DNA of 64,000 bases from NCBI RefSeq assembly GCF_030269305.1, contig NZ_BSTC01000006.1:124001-188000 (forward strand), read 5' to 3'. Below the pieces are notes generated by a model. It had not been told where the DNA came from. It was given only the letters and a program-made list of their open reading frames with translations, and ran no database searches. The position numbers and the translations under genes were made by a program. Positions 1 to 7,007 of the stretch are shown piece after piece (positions within the stretch are counted from its first letter, which is position 1; each line of letters begins with the position of its first letter). The DNA comes from Kineosporia sp. NBRC 101731 (GTDB lineage Bacteria > Actinomycetota > Actinomycetes > Actinomycetales > Kineosporiaceae).

Positions 1-596
1 ACGACGCCCGGGAACACCTGTTCCGGCTCGCCGGGATGTCGTCCGGGGCGCGATCACCGGGGCCGGCCGACCGGGTGCACCCCAGCCTGGCTCAGCTCAT
101 GGATGCCTGGCCCGACAACCCGGCGCTCGTCTACAACCGGGCCTACGACGTGATCGCGTCCAACGCCCTGGCCGACGCGCTGTTCTGCGACTGGCCGGGC
201 GAACGCAACCTGCTGGGCGTCGTGTTCGGTTCCGCCGGTTCGCTGTACTCCGACTGGGACGACGTGGCCCGCAACTGCGTGGCCGGGTTCCGGGTGGCCC
301 ACGGGCAGGCGCCCGACGACCCGCGGGTGCGTGAGGTGCTCGCCCGGTATCTGTGCGACGAGCGTTTCGCCCGGCTCTGGCGCGAGCACGATGCGCGCGG
401 GAAAACCCTGGAGCGTAAGCATTTCGACCATCCTGAAGCGGGTCTTCTCACCCTCACGGGGCAGACCTTCGAGGTGCGGGCCGCGCCGGGGCAGGATCTG
501 GTGATCTATCACGCCGAACCGGGTTCGGCCGATGCCCAGGCCCTGAGGCTGCTCGGTACGCTGGCGGCCACGAAAGCTCTGCATCTGAAAGGATGA
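1..596 (+). CDS. MmyB-like HTH regulator, C-terminal part (5' end outside window)
   Basis: The reading frame is open from base 3 and enters the window already coding: DAREHLFRLAG precedes the first internal Met at 36, so the gene starts upstream. This 'REHLFRLAG' stretch followed by a ligand-binding region is typical of the XRE-family regulators with an MmyB-like PAS-type domain. The visible part has the family pattern of a Pro-rich opening (VHPSLAQLMDAW), 'PALVYNRAYDVIASNALADALF', a central helical segment and the closing 'LLTLTGQTFEVRAAPGQDLVIYHAEPGS'. The N-terminal HTH that binds DNA is not in the window. Such regulators usually control an adjacent enzyme gene; here the following gene is only a hydrolase remnant. 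Family call is confident, target unknown. Confidence 0.8.
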   Translation, partial: DAREHLFRLAGMSSGARSPGPADRVHPSLAQLMDAWPDNPALVYNRAYDVIASNALADALFCDWPGERNLLGVVFGSAGSLYSDWDDVARNCVAGFRVAHGQAPDDPRVREVLARYLCDERFARLWREHDARGKTLERKHFDHPEAGLLTLTGQTFEVRAAPGQDLVIYHAEPGSADAQALRLLGTLAATKALHLKG

Positions 597-600
597 ACAG

Positions 601-856
601 TGACGGACACCAACCACAGCACGGTCGACGTCGACGGCGCTCTGCGGCGCTGACCGATCTGCCCGAGCCCGAGAAGCTCGCCGGGCTGCCACACCCGGCG
701 CTGATCCTGACCTTCCCCGACGATCCCGGGCATCCGCTCAGCACGGCCACCGCGCTGGAGTCCCTGCTGCCCGGCGCCACCTTGTACACGCCCGCGTCCC
801 GTCCCGCCGACGTCGCGGCGTGGGGTGCGGTGGTCTCGGAGTTCCTGACTGCTTGA
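601..856 (+). pseudogene. alpha/beta-hydrolase remnant (C-terminal end)
   Basis: A GTG at 601, just after the preceding stop, opens a short frame (VTDTNHSTVDVDGALRR) that stops near 654. The next frame then reads LTDLPEPEKLAGLPHPAL and continues through 'ILTFPDDPGHPLSTATAL' to 'AAWGAVVSEFLTA'. The 'D-DPGHP' stretch with a trailing 'W...V..FL' matches the last strand, catalytic-His loop and final helix of alpha/beta hydrolases. The nucleophile elbow (G-x-S-x-G) and the rest of the roughly 250-residue fold are missing. I read it as an internally deleted hydrolase gene that once followed the MmyB-type regulator, a common arrangement. An 87-residue product from an ATG at 593 is formally possible but would be a hybrid of out-of-frame sequence and the hydrolase tail. 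Confidence 0.6.
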
Positions 857-890
857 GGACGTCGTTGTTGCCTCGGGCGTCCGGGTCCCG

Positions 891-2174
891 TCACCAGTTC
901 TCGAGTGATCCGGCGAAGATCGCGGCGATGTCGTCCTCGTCCGGCGTGCGCGGGCAGGTGGTGAGCAGCCGCTGCTGTTTCATCGTGCCCGGCACCAGGC
1001 CGGCGATGTCGTCCTCGGAGTACCCGACGGCACGGATGCCGTTCGGGATGCCGATGTCGCGCATCAGGTCGACCAGCACGCCCGGCAGCTGCTCGCACGG
1101 GTCCCGGTGTTCTCCGGACGAGGGTGAGAGCCACTGTGCTGCCTGAAGATGCCGTTGCGGTGCGCTGTCGAAGGTGAACCGGAACGACTGCGGAGCGGTC
1201 AGCGAGACCGCCATGCCGTGCGGCACCATGGGTTCGTCCTGCGGGTACCCGCCCGGCCGGAAGTCCTTCACCATCCCCGCGATCGGATAGGCGTTGGCGT
1301 GCGGAACGTGCACCCCGGAATTGCCGAAGCCCATCCCGGCGAAGGTGGCGGCCAGCATCATCTCGCTGCGGGCCGCCAGGTCGTTGCCGCCGTCGTGCAC
1401 GGCCCGGCGGAACGACCCGGCCATCAGGCTCAGCGACTTCTCGCACCACAGGTCCGAGACCGGGTTCGCGCCGCAGTAGGTGACCCGCTGCTCGGGCTGT
1501 TTCCGGTCGAACGTGGTGTACCAGCGGGCGGTGTACGACTCCAGGGCGTGGCAGACGATGTCCATGCCGGCCGACGCGGTGACCTCCGGCGGCAGCGTCA
1601 TGGTCAGCAGCGGGTCGATCACGGCCAGGGTGGGCCGCAGCCGCCAGTGACTGATACCGGTCTTCACCCGCATCGAGAGCACGTCGAGCACGCACATCGC
1701 CGTACTCTCCGACCCGGTGCCCGCCGTCGTGGGCACGGCGATCAGTGGTTTCAGCTGATGGCTGGGTGCTTTCGCGCGCCCGATCGGCCGGTTCAGGTAG
1801 TCCATCAGCTCGCCACCGTCGGTGGTGATCAGGTTGACCGCCTTGGCCGTGTCGATGGCCGAGCCACCCCCGACCGCGATGAACCCGTCCCAGGGACCCT
1901 GCTCGCGGGCGTAACCGATTGCCTGGTCGAGGCTCTCGTCGGTCGGCTCGACGTGCACGCCGTCGAAGACCTCCGAGCCGATGTGGTGTTTCGCGAGCTG
2001 GTCCTGGATGCGCTGCGGGATGCCGGTGGCGTTGATCGTGGTGTCGGTGATGATCAGTACGCGCGAGACGTCGTACTGGCTCACCTCGAAACCGATCTCG
2101 TCGAGGGCCCCGGCCCCGAACTTCAGCGGCGAGGCCCCCCAGGTGAAAATCGTTTCCTCGGTCTCGAGGGGCAC
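891..2174 (-). CDS. iron-containing alcohol dehydrogenase, hydroxyacid-oxoacid transhydrogenase type
   Basis: The 427-residue product matches group III Fe-dependent alcohol dehydrogenases of the HOT/ADHFE1 branch, which pass hydride between gamma-hydroxybutyrate and 2-oxoglutarate through bound NAD. The nucleotide-binding loop is GGGSAIDTAKAVN. Downstream are VPTTAGTGSESTA and the metal-site region GMDIVCHALESYTARWYTTF with further His in HVPHANAYPIAG and VPHGMAVSLTAP. The start is the GTG at 2174, preceded by GGAGGA at ideal spacing. The frame stays open further upstream to 2387, but that stretch overlaps an inverted repeat and lacks family similarity. The gene stands alone between repeat-bearing spacers, so its physiological substrate is uncertain. 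Confidence 0.85.
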   Translation of the reverse strand: MPLETEETIFTWGASPLKFGAGALDEIGFEVSQYDVSRVLIITDTTINATGIPQRIQDQLAKHHIGSEVFDGVHVEPTDESLDQAIGYAREQGPWDGFIAVGGGSAIDTAKAVNLITTDGGELMDYLNRPIGRAKAPSHQLKPLIAVPTTAGTGSESTAMCVLDVLSMRVKTGISHWRLRPTLAVIDPLLTMTLPPEVTASAGMDIVCHALESYTARWYTTFDRKQPEQRVTYCGANPVSDLWCEKSLSLMAGSFRRAVHDGGNDLAARSEMMLAATFAGMGFGNSGVHVPHANAYPIAGMVKDFRPGGYPQDEPMVPHGMAVSLTAPQSFRFTFDSAPQRHLQAAQWLSPSSGEHRDPCEQLPGVLVDLMRDIGIPNGIRAVGYSEDDIAGLVPGTMKQQRLLTTCPRTPDEDDIAAIFAGSLENW

Positions 2175-2327
2175 GCAGATCCTCCGTCGACGTCGTCGTC
2201 CGTGGTGAGGGCACCGAGAGGTACGGCCGTACCCCGATGCGGAAACCCTGCTTCGGGCCGGTGAATCTGTCAAGAAGCGAGGCGTCCAGCGGCCCCGCCC
2301 CCCGCCCCTGCCCCCTCCACTTCGTTC

Positions 2328-2387
2328 GTGATCAGGCAAAGTGTCCCCGGACAGACTCGGCGGTCCGGGGACACTTTGCCTGATCAC
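2328..2387. repeat. perfect 25-bp inverted repeat, family GTGATCAGGCAAA
   Basis: Two exact 25-base arms (2328-2352 and 2363-2387) flank a 10-base loop. The outer ends read GTGATCAGGCAAAGTGTCCC and its complement. Related ends occur at about 15284, 18938-19017, 26446-26530 and 41311-41427, so this is a dispersed intergenic element and not only a local terminator. It lies between the 3' end of the DUF3761 gene (stop at 2463) and the 5' end of the Fe-ADH gene, and could also terminate transcription of the former. Confidence 0.85.
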
Positions 2388-2414
2388 GGAGGGGATCTTG
2401 GGGGATCTCAGGGA

Positions 2415-2462
2415 TCGTGGAGGGCTTGGGGTGTCTTGGGGTGTCTTGGGGTGTCTTGGGGA
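2415..2462. repeat. short tandem repeat, 11-bp unit
   Basis: The unit 'cttggggtgtc' is repeated three to four times head to tail immediately before the stop codon of the DUF3761 gene. No coding frame or known site covers it. Confidence 0.7.
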
Positions 2463-3605
2463 TCAGGCGCAGGGGGACTGGGCCAGGACGGTGGGGTCGG
2501 CCAGTCGCTGGTGGCCTCGTTCGGTCGTGATGGTCCGTTGCAGCACCGTGGAGGTGCAGGTGCCGTTCCGGGTGGTCCGGTCGTAGGACAGGGTGACGGT
2601 GTAGCCGGTGGCGGTGTCGTCCAGGTAGAGCACGTCGAGGTGGCGGTACCGGGTGCCCGTCAGCTTCCGCGACCAGGTCCGCCCCGGGCCCAGGCGTTTC
2701 CGCTGGCCGGCGCTGAGCTGCCGGAAGGCGGTGCGGTAGTTCCCGCGTGACAGGGCCCGGTAGTACACGTTGATCACCCGCCGGGCGGCCGCGTCCCGGG
2801 ATCGTGCCCGGGGTGTGGTCAGGACATCGGGAACCGACGCGTCCACGGTCGTCCAGGGCACGGTGTCGCCCTCGATCGACACGACCGCACCGGCCCCACC
2901 GCCGTGCCAGGAACACGCCCCCTGGTGCGGTGCGGCGTGACTGATCGTGCCGTCGGCGCAGATGATCGCCGGGCCGGCCTCGACGGGACCACTCGGGGAG
3001 GGGACGGGCGCACGTCCACCATCAGGGGTTGCTGTCGGTGCGGACGGGGCGATCCAGTTTCCGGCGGCGAACGTGGCACCCAGCACGAGTGCCGCGGCAA
3101 GGGCAGCAACGGTTAGGCGAACGGTTGTGGGAGTGAGTTTTTCGCCGAGCCGGCCGGTACGGAGGGTTCGGCCGGTACGGAGGGTTCGGCCGGTACGGAG
3201 GGTTCGGCCGGTACCGAGGGTTCGGCCGGTACCGAGGGTTCGGCCGGTACCGAGGGCCCGGACGGTGCGGAGGGCCCGGGCCGTGGGGGTGGCTCGGACG
3301 GCGCCGAAAGCCCTGACGGCACGAAGCGCGGCGGCGGCGCGGGGGACTGTGACGGAGCGGGGGGCCGGGGAGCTTTCGACGGTGTGTGGGGCTGCGGTTG
3401 GTGCATCGACGGCCCGGACGGCCCGGACGGCCTGGGGTGCGGAGGGCGCGGAGGATGCGGGCGGCCCGGCCGGTCTGACCGGTTTCGTCGGCCGGGCGGG
3501 CCCGGCGGGCGAACCCTCACGTCGCAGGGGCTGGGCGAGTTCGCCCGCGCGGTCGCTCTCGGCCGTGCGCAGCGGGGGCTGCGGGTCGGACGGCGTCGGG
3601 TTCAC
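2463..3605 (-). CDS. membrane-anchored DUF3761 protein with RTLGTG/RTLRTG repeats
   Basis: GTG start at 3605; 380 residues. The first ~160 residues are Ala/Pro/Arg-rich low complexity ending in six consecutive hexapeptides, three RTLGTG then three RTLRTG, encoded by 18-bp DNA repeats at about 3155-3265. One transmembrane helix follows (LTVAALAAALVLGATFAA). Outside the membrane is a short DUF3761 motif, ICADGTISHAAPHQGACSWHGG (two Cys, three His), then a ~120-residue NTF2-like region (RRVINVYYRALSRGNYRTAF). The N-terminal basic repeat region would be cytoplasmic. Function is unknown; DUF3761 segments occur in secreted actinobacterial proteins. The repeat number is likely to vary between strains. 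Confidence 0.65.
   Translation of the reverse strand: MNPTPSDPQPPLRTAESDRAGELAQPLRREGSPAGPARPTKPVRPAGPPASSAPSAPQAVRAVRAVDAPTAAPHTVESSPAPRSVTVPRAAAALRAVRAFGAVRATPTARALRTVRALGTGRTLGTGRTLGTGRTLRTGRTLRTGRTLRTGRLGEKLTPTTVRLTVAALAAALVLGATFAAGNWIAPSAPTATPDGGRAPVPSPSGPVEAGPAIICADGTISHAAPHQGACSWHGGGAGAVVSIEGDTVPWTTVDASVPDVLTTPRARSRDAAARRVINVYYRALSRGNYRTAFRQLSAGQRKRLGPGRTWSRKLTGTRYRHLDVLYLDDTATGYTVTLSYDRTTRNGTCTSTVLQRTITTERGHQRLADPTVLAQSPCA
3150..3270. repeat. 18-bp tandem repeat inside the DUF3761 gene
   Basis: Six near-identical 18-bp units (plus-strand core 'ggttcggccggtac') lie in frame and encode the RTLGTG/RTLRTG hexapeptides on the minus strand. Units 1-3 and 4-6 differ by single bases (tacgga versus taccga), suggesting duplication as a triplet block. 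Confidence 0.85.
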
Positions 3606-3686
3606 GGAAGTAGCCTGCCCCGGACAAGCCGGTCAGGTGTGACAAATAGATGAAACCGGGCCGGTCGAGTCCTGATCACCTCGGTA

Positions 3687-4613
3687 TCAGCTCGGCTTCT
3701 TCCCTGCGGCGGGCACGACCGGGGTGACCTTGCAGGCCTGCAGGATCTTGGCGTCGTCCGGGGTCGGCTGCTCGGCCTGGTTCTCGTCCGGCCGGGACTC
3801 ACCGGGTTTCGAGGCGATCGGCTGCTTCTCGTTGGCCGGTTTCGACTCCGCGCCGTCCAGGGCCGGGGAGGCGGCCCGGCGTCTGGCGTCCTGCTGCCGG
3901 CGGCGGCGTAGTTCGGCCTGGGCCAGGAAGAAGGCCAGCAGTACCGGCCAGACGTACTGCGTCCATCCCGGGAGGTCAGGCAGGTCGGGCAGGTCAGGCA
4001 GGTTCACCGGGGGCCAGGGGAGGTCGGGCCAGGGGATGCGGGGCAGGTGGATCTGCGGCCAGGGGATGTTCGGAGGGTCGATGTCCGGCAGGTCGACGTC
4101 CGGCCGCCAGGTGATCCGGTGCAGCAGCCAGAAGATGCCCAGCGGCACCCCCACCTTGGCGACCGCGACGACGGTGCGGCGCGCGGCGTACTGGTGCGGG
4201 TGCTCCCGGATCCAGGCCTCACGCTGCGCGGCCCGGGTGCCCTCTTCCGGCACGAAATCGGTGCCGCCGATGCCGAGACGGGCCTGACCGGCGGCCCCGG
4301 CCGGTGCGTCGGCGGGGTCGGCGGCCGCCTTCCGGGCCTTGTGGCCCGCCCGCCCGCTCGGCTGCGCCGCCGGGTACAGCGTGACCTGCCGGGCCGGGCC
4401 CGTCATCGAGGGCAGCTTGAGCCGGATCGCACCGTGCTCCTTGCCGTCCAGCACCACCGTGTTGTCGGAGGTCTTCTTCTGGGCCACCTCGGAGCCGTCG
4501 GCCGTCCAGCGCAGCATCCAGGTCGTGGCCTTGAGGGAGATCTCGACCGTGTGATCGTGACCGGCGTGGGTCAGGTGCCAGCGTTCGGGTTCCTTCGACA
4601 TGTCCGCGCTCAT
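3687..4613 (-). CDS. proline-repeat membrane protein, function unknown
   Basis: The ATG at 4613 gives 308 residues beginning MSADMSKEPERWHLTHAGHD. Residues ~10-85 are beta-rich and resemble a soluble sensor-like fold (HTVEISLKATTWMLRW). A charged linker leads to a first hydrophobic helix (VVAVAKVGVPLGIFWLLHRI). After it comes an unusual loop of repeated Pro-Asp/Pro-Trp units (VDLPDIDPPNIPWPQIHLP, then WPDLPWP and three consecutive LPD units). A second helix (YVWPVLLAFFLAQAEL) follows and a charged tail ends in KKPS. The loop between two helices would be extracytoplasmic. The gene is divergent from the adjacent tetR across an 84-bp spacer with a palindrome, so it may be part of that regulon. 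No function can be assigned. Confidence 0.6.
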   Translation of the reverse strand: MSADMSKEPERWHLTHAGHDHTVEISLKATTWMLRWTADGSEVAQKKTSDNTVVLDGKEHGAIRLKLPSMTGPARQVTLYPAAQPSGRAGHKARKAAADPADAPAGAAGQARLGIGGTDFVPEEGTRAAQREAWIREHPHQYAARRTVVAVAKVGVPLGIFWLLHRITWRPDVDLPDIDPPNIPWPQIHLPRIPWPDLPWPPVNLPDLPDLPDLPGWTQYVWPVLLAFFLAQAELRRRRQQDARRRAASPALDGAESKPANEKQPIASKPGESRPDENQAEQPTPDDAKILQACKVTPVVPAAGKKPS

Positions 4614-4632
4614 CCGTGGTCGGAGACAATGT

Positions 4633-4648
4633 TGGAGTAGCTGCTCCA
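4633..4648. promoter_or_regulatory. candidate TetR operator
   Basis: A 16-bp palindrome, TGGAGTAGCTGCTCCA, has only one mismatched pair and sits between the divergent genes starting at 4613 and 4698. An AT-rich stretch next to it (attaatatag) could be a -10 region. This is the expected position for autoregulation by the neighbouring TetR-family protein. Confidence 0.5.
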
Positions 4649-4697
4649 TTAATATAGGTGACGCCGGACAGGTCGGCACGCGAATCCAGGGAGAGCC

Positions 4698-5300
4698 ATG
4701 GCGCGCACCATCGATCCCGCCAGGCACCAGGCCCGGCGCCTGCAGATCATCGACGCCGCCCTCACCCGGTTCGCGCACGACGGCTTCGACCGGGCCACCA
4801 TCACGGCTATCTGCCGGACGGCGGGCATCGGCTCGGGCACGTTCTTCCACTATTTTCCCACCAAACAGGCCGTGCTGCTGGCCGTGCTCGACCTGGGCGC
4901 CACCGAGACCAGCGAGTGGTTCGACCGGCAGCGCGACCGGGCCGACCCGCTCCAGGTGATCGTCGACTACGTCGCCTACCAGGCCGCCGCGCTGAATGAT
5001 CCCCGGGTGGCGGGATTCACGCGTGCGGTCGGTGCGGTCATGGGGGACGAGGAGGTCGCCGATGCGCTGGCGCGCGAGGAGGCGGTGGTTCAGCGCGGGC
5101 TCTTGCCCTGGATCCGGGCGACGGCCGAGCGGGGCGAGGTACGGCAGGACCAGCCGCCGGAGCGCCTGGCCGTCTGGCTGGCCCTGCTGCTGGACGGGTA
5201 CGTCGGCCGGATCTGCGCATCGGCGCAGTTCGACCCCGACGCCGAGAAGGAGATGCTGCTCGACACCGTCGGGCGTCTGCTGGGAGCGTCATCACCATGA
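4698..5300 (+). CDS. TetR-family transcriptional regulator
   Basis: 200 residues. The N-terminal HTH is clear: RRLQIIDAALTRFAHDGFD, ATITAICRTAGIGSGTFFHYF and PTKQAVLLAVLDL are the usual helices 1-4 of the TetR fold. The C-terminal ligand-binding half is divergent. The stop overlaps the start of the next gene by 4 bp (ATGA), so regulator and ThDP enzyme are translationally coupled. Ligand unknown; given the neighbours a guanidino or keto acid is a reasonable guess only. Confidence 0.85.
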   Translation: MARTIDPARHQARRLQIIDAALTRFAHDGFDRATITAICRTAGIGSGTFFHYFPTKQAVLLAVLDLGATETSEWFDRQRDRADPLQVIVDYVAYQAAALNDPRVAGFTRAVGAVMGDEEVADALAREEAVVQRGLLPWIRATAERGEVRQDQPPERLAVWLALLLDGYVGRICASAQFDPDAEKEMLLDTVGRLLGASSP

Positions 5301-6943
5301 CACTGCTGACACCGTTGACACCGGTAACACTGCATGGCGGCGATCTGGTGGTGCGCACCCTGACCGAGCTGGGCGCGACGACTGTTTTCGGTATTCCGGG
5401 GCAGCACGCCCTGGGGCTGTTCGACGCACTCGGCCGCAGTTCGCTGCGCTATGTGGGCAACCGGGTCGAGAACAATGCCGCGTTCGCGGCGGACGGCTTC
5501 GCCCGGGCCGGCGGGCTCCCGGCGGTGTTGTTCCTGTCCACCGGTCCCGGTGCTCTCACCGCGCTCGCCGGTCTTCAGGAGGCCCGGGCCACCGGTGTCC
5601 CCGTGCTCGTCGTCTGCAGCCAGGTTCCCCGTTCCGGTCTGGAGCACCCTCGCAGCGGTCACCTGCACCAGCTGGACGAGCAGCTCGCCGCGGCGGGCCA
5701 GGTGACGAAGTCGGCGCGCCGGGTCATGCGGGCGCAGGACATCCCCTCGATGGTGGCCGCAGCCTGGACCCAGGCGCTCACCGCGCCCGCCGGGCCGGTG
5801 TGGGTCGAGATCCCGCAGGACGTGCTGCTCGAGCCCGTGACCGAGGTCGTGGCGAGCGTTCAGGCCGGAGCCACCGGGCTTCCCCCGGACCTCCTCCTGC
5901 TCGAGCAGGCCTGCTCCTGGCTCCGCCAGGCCGAACGGCCGGTCATTCTCGCCGGTGGAGGGCTGGCGCGGTCCGCCGTCCGCGGTGACCTTCCGGCGCT
6001 GGCCGAGATGCTGCGGGCCCCGGTCGTCACCACGGCCTCGGGCAAGGGGGTCCTGCGGGCCGATCATCCTCTGGCCGCCGGGAGCTGGCTGGAAGACCGT
6101 CTCACCACGGAACTCCTCGAAACCGCCGATGTGTTGCTGGTACTCGGCTCGGCCCTCGGCGAGATCACGTCCAACTACTTCACGTTCCGCCCCCAGGGCC
6201 GGATCATCTCGGTGAACGCCGATCCCATCGTCCTGGATTCCACCCGGGCCCGGTTCGGCGAGATCCTGGCCCTGCCGGCCGACGCGGGGGAGACCGTGCG
6301 TGCCCTGGTGGCGGACCTGCACCCCCGGCCGGCCGACGGACGGGCCGAGAGCGTGGTCCAGGAGCTTCGTGCCGGGATCCAGAAGCGCATCGCCGGGCAG
6401 GATCTGGAAGCGGAGCAGGGCCTGTTGCGGGACGTGCGCGCGGGAGTGCCGGATGACGCGGAGACCTTCTGGGACATGACCGTCGCCGGCTACTGGGCCT
6501 GGTCGTGCTGGGACCCACGTTCGGGTGGGTTCCATTCCGCGCAGGGCTCCGGCGGCATCGGCTGGGCCTTCGCCGCGGCCCTGGGGGCGGCAGCAGCATC
6601 GGGTCGGCGCACCCTCGCGGTCTCCGGCGACGGTGGGGCCATGTACTCCCTCGCGGAACTGGCGGTCGCCCGTCAGCACGACCTTCCGGTGACCTGGCTG
6701 GTGGTGGACGACGGCGGCTACGGCATCCTGCGCGAGTACATGACCGACACCTTCGGCCGAGCCGTGGGGACAGAACTGGGGCGGCCCGACTTCGTCCGGC
6801 TGGCAGAGGCCTTCGGCGTGGCGGCGGAACTGGTCGATCCGGCGGGGGTGGAGGCGGCGATCGCCCGGGACTGGGAGGCGCCGGGGCCGCGCGTGGTGGT
6901 GCTGAGGCAACACCTGCGTATGTTCGCGCCGACCCATATCTGA
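5297..6943 (+). CDS. ThDP-dependent 2-oxoacid decarboxylase, AruI-like
   Basis: The 548-residue product has the three domains of the acetolactate-synthase/decarboxylase superfamily. The N-terminal pyrimidine-binding domain has the catalytic Glu in YVGNRVENNAAFAADGFAR, the middle domain starts near residue 190, and the C-terminal diphosphate domain has SGDGGAMYSLAELAVARQ and VVDDGGYGILREY. The last is the GDG...N motif with Asp where Asn is usual. AruI (5-guanidino-2-oxopentanoate decarboxylase) of the arginine transaminase route is of similar length, and genes of this type often sit beside guanidinobutyrase genes, as here. Acetolactate synthase or benzoylformate decarboxylase activity cannot be excluded. 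It forms an operon with the upstream tetR. Confidence 0.7.
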   Translation: MTLLTPLTPVTLHGGDLVVRTLTELGATTVFGIPGQHALGLFDALGRSSLRYVGNRVENNAAFAADGFARAGGLPAVLFLSTGPGALTALAGLQEARATGVPVLVVCSQVPRSGLEHPRSGHLHQLDEQLAAAGQVTKSARRVMRAQDIPSMVAAAWTQALTAPAGPVWVEIPQDVLLEPVTEVVASVQAGATGLPPDLLLLEQACSWLRQAERPVILAGGGLARSAVRGDLPALAEMLRAPVVTTASGKGVLRADHPLAAGSWLEDRLTTELLETADVLLVLGSALGEITSNYFTFRPQGRIISVNADPIVLDSTRARFGEILALPADAGETVRALVADLHPRPADGRAESVVQELRAGIQKRIAGQDLEAEQGLLRDVRAGVPDDAETFWDMTVAGYWAWSCWDPRSGGFHSAQGSGGIGWAFAAALGAAAASGRRTLAVSGDGGAMYSLAELAVARQHDLPVTWLVVDDGGYGILREYMTDTFGRAVGTELGRPDFVRLAEAFGVAAELVDPAGVEAAIARDWEAPGPRVVVLRQHLRMFAPTHI

Positions 6944-7007
6944 CCGGTCCTCGGCCCGATGGGTTGCGCCGAGCCCCAGCCGCGTCGAGGGTCAGCCGCG
7001 CCGAGGG

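Noticed and set aside
454-2214. 586-codon minus-strand frame overlapping the Fe-ADH gene
   Set aside because: Lies in another frame of the same strand as the ADH gene and crosses into the hydrolase remnant; Arg/His/Pro-rich with no similarity.
2400-3270. CRISPR array suspected from regularly repeated DNA
   Set aside because: The 2415 repeats are direct 11-mers without spacers and the 3150 repeats are contiguous coding 18-mers; neither has repeat-spacer structure and no cas gene is near.
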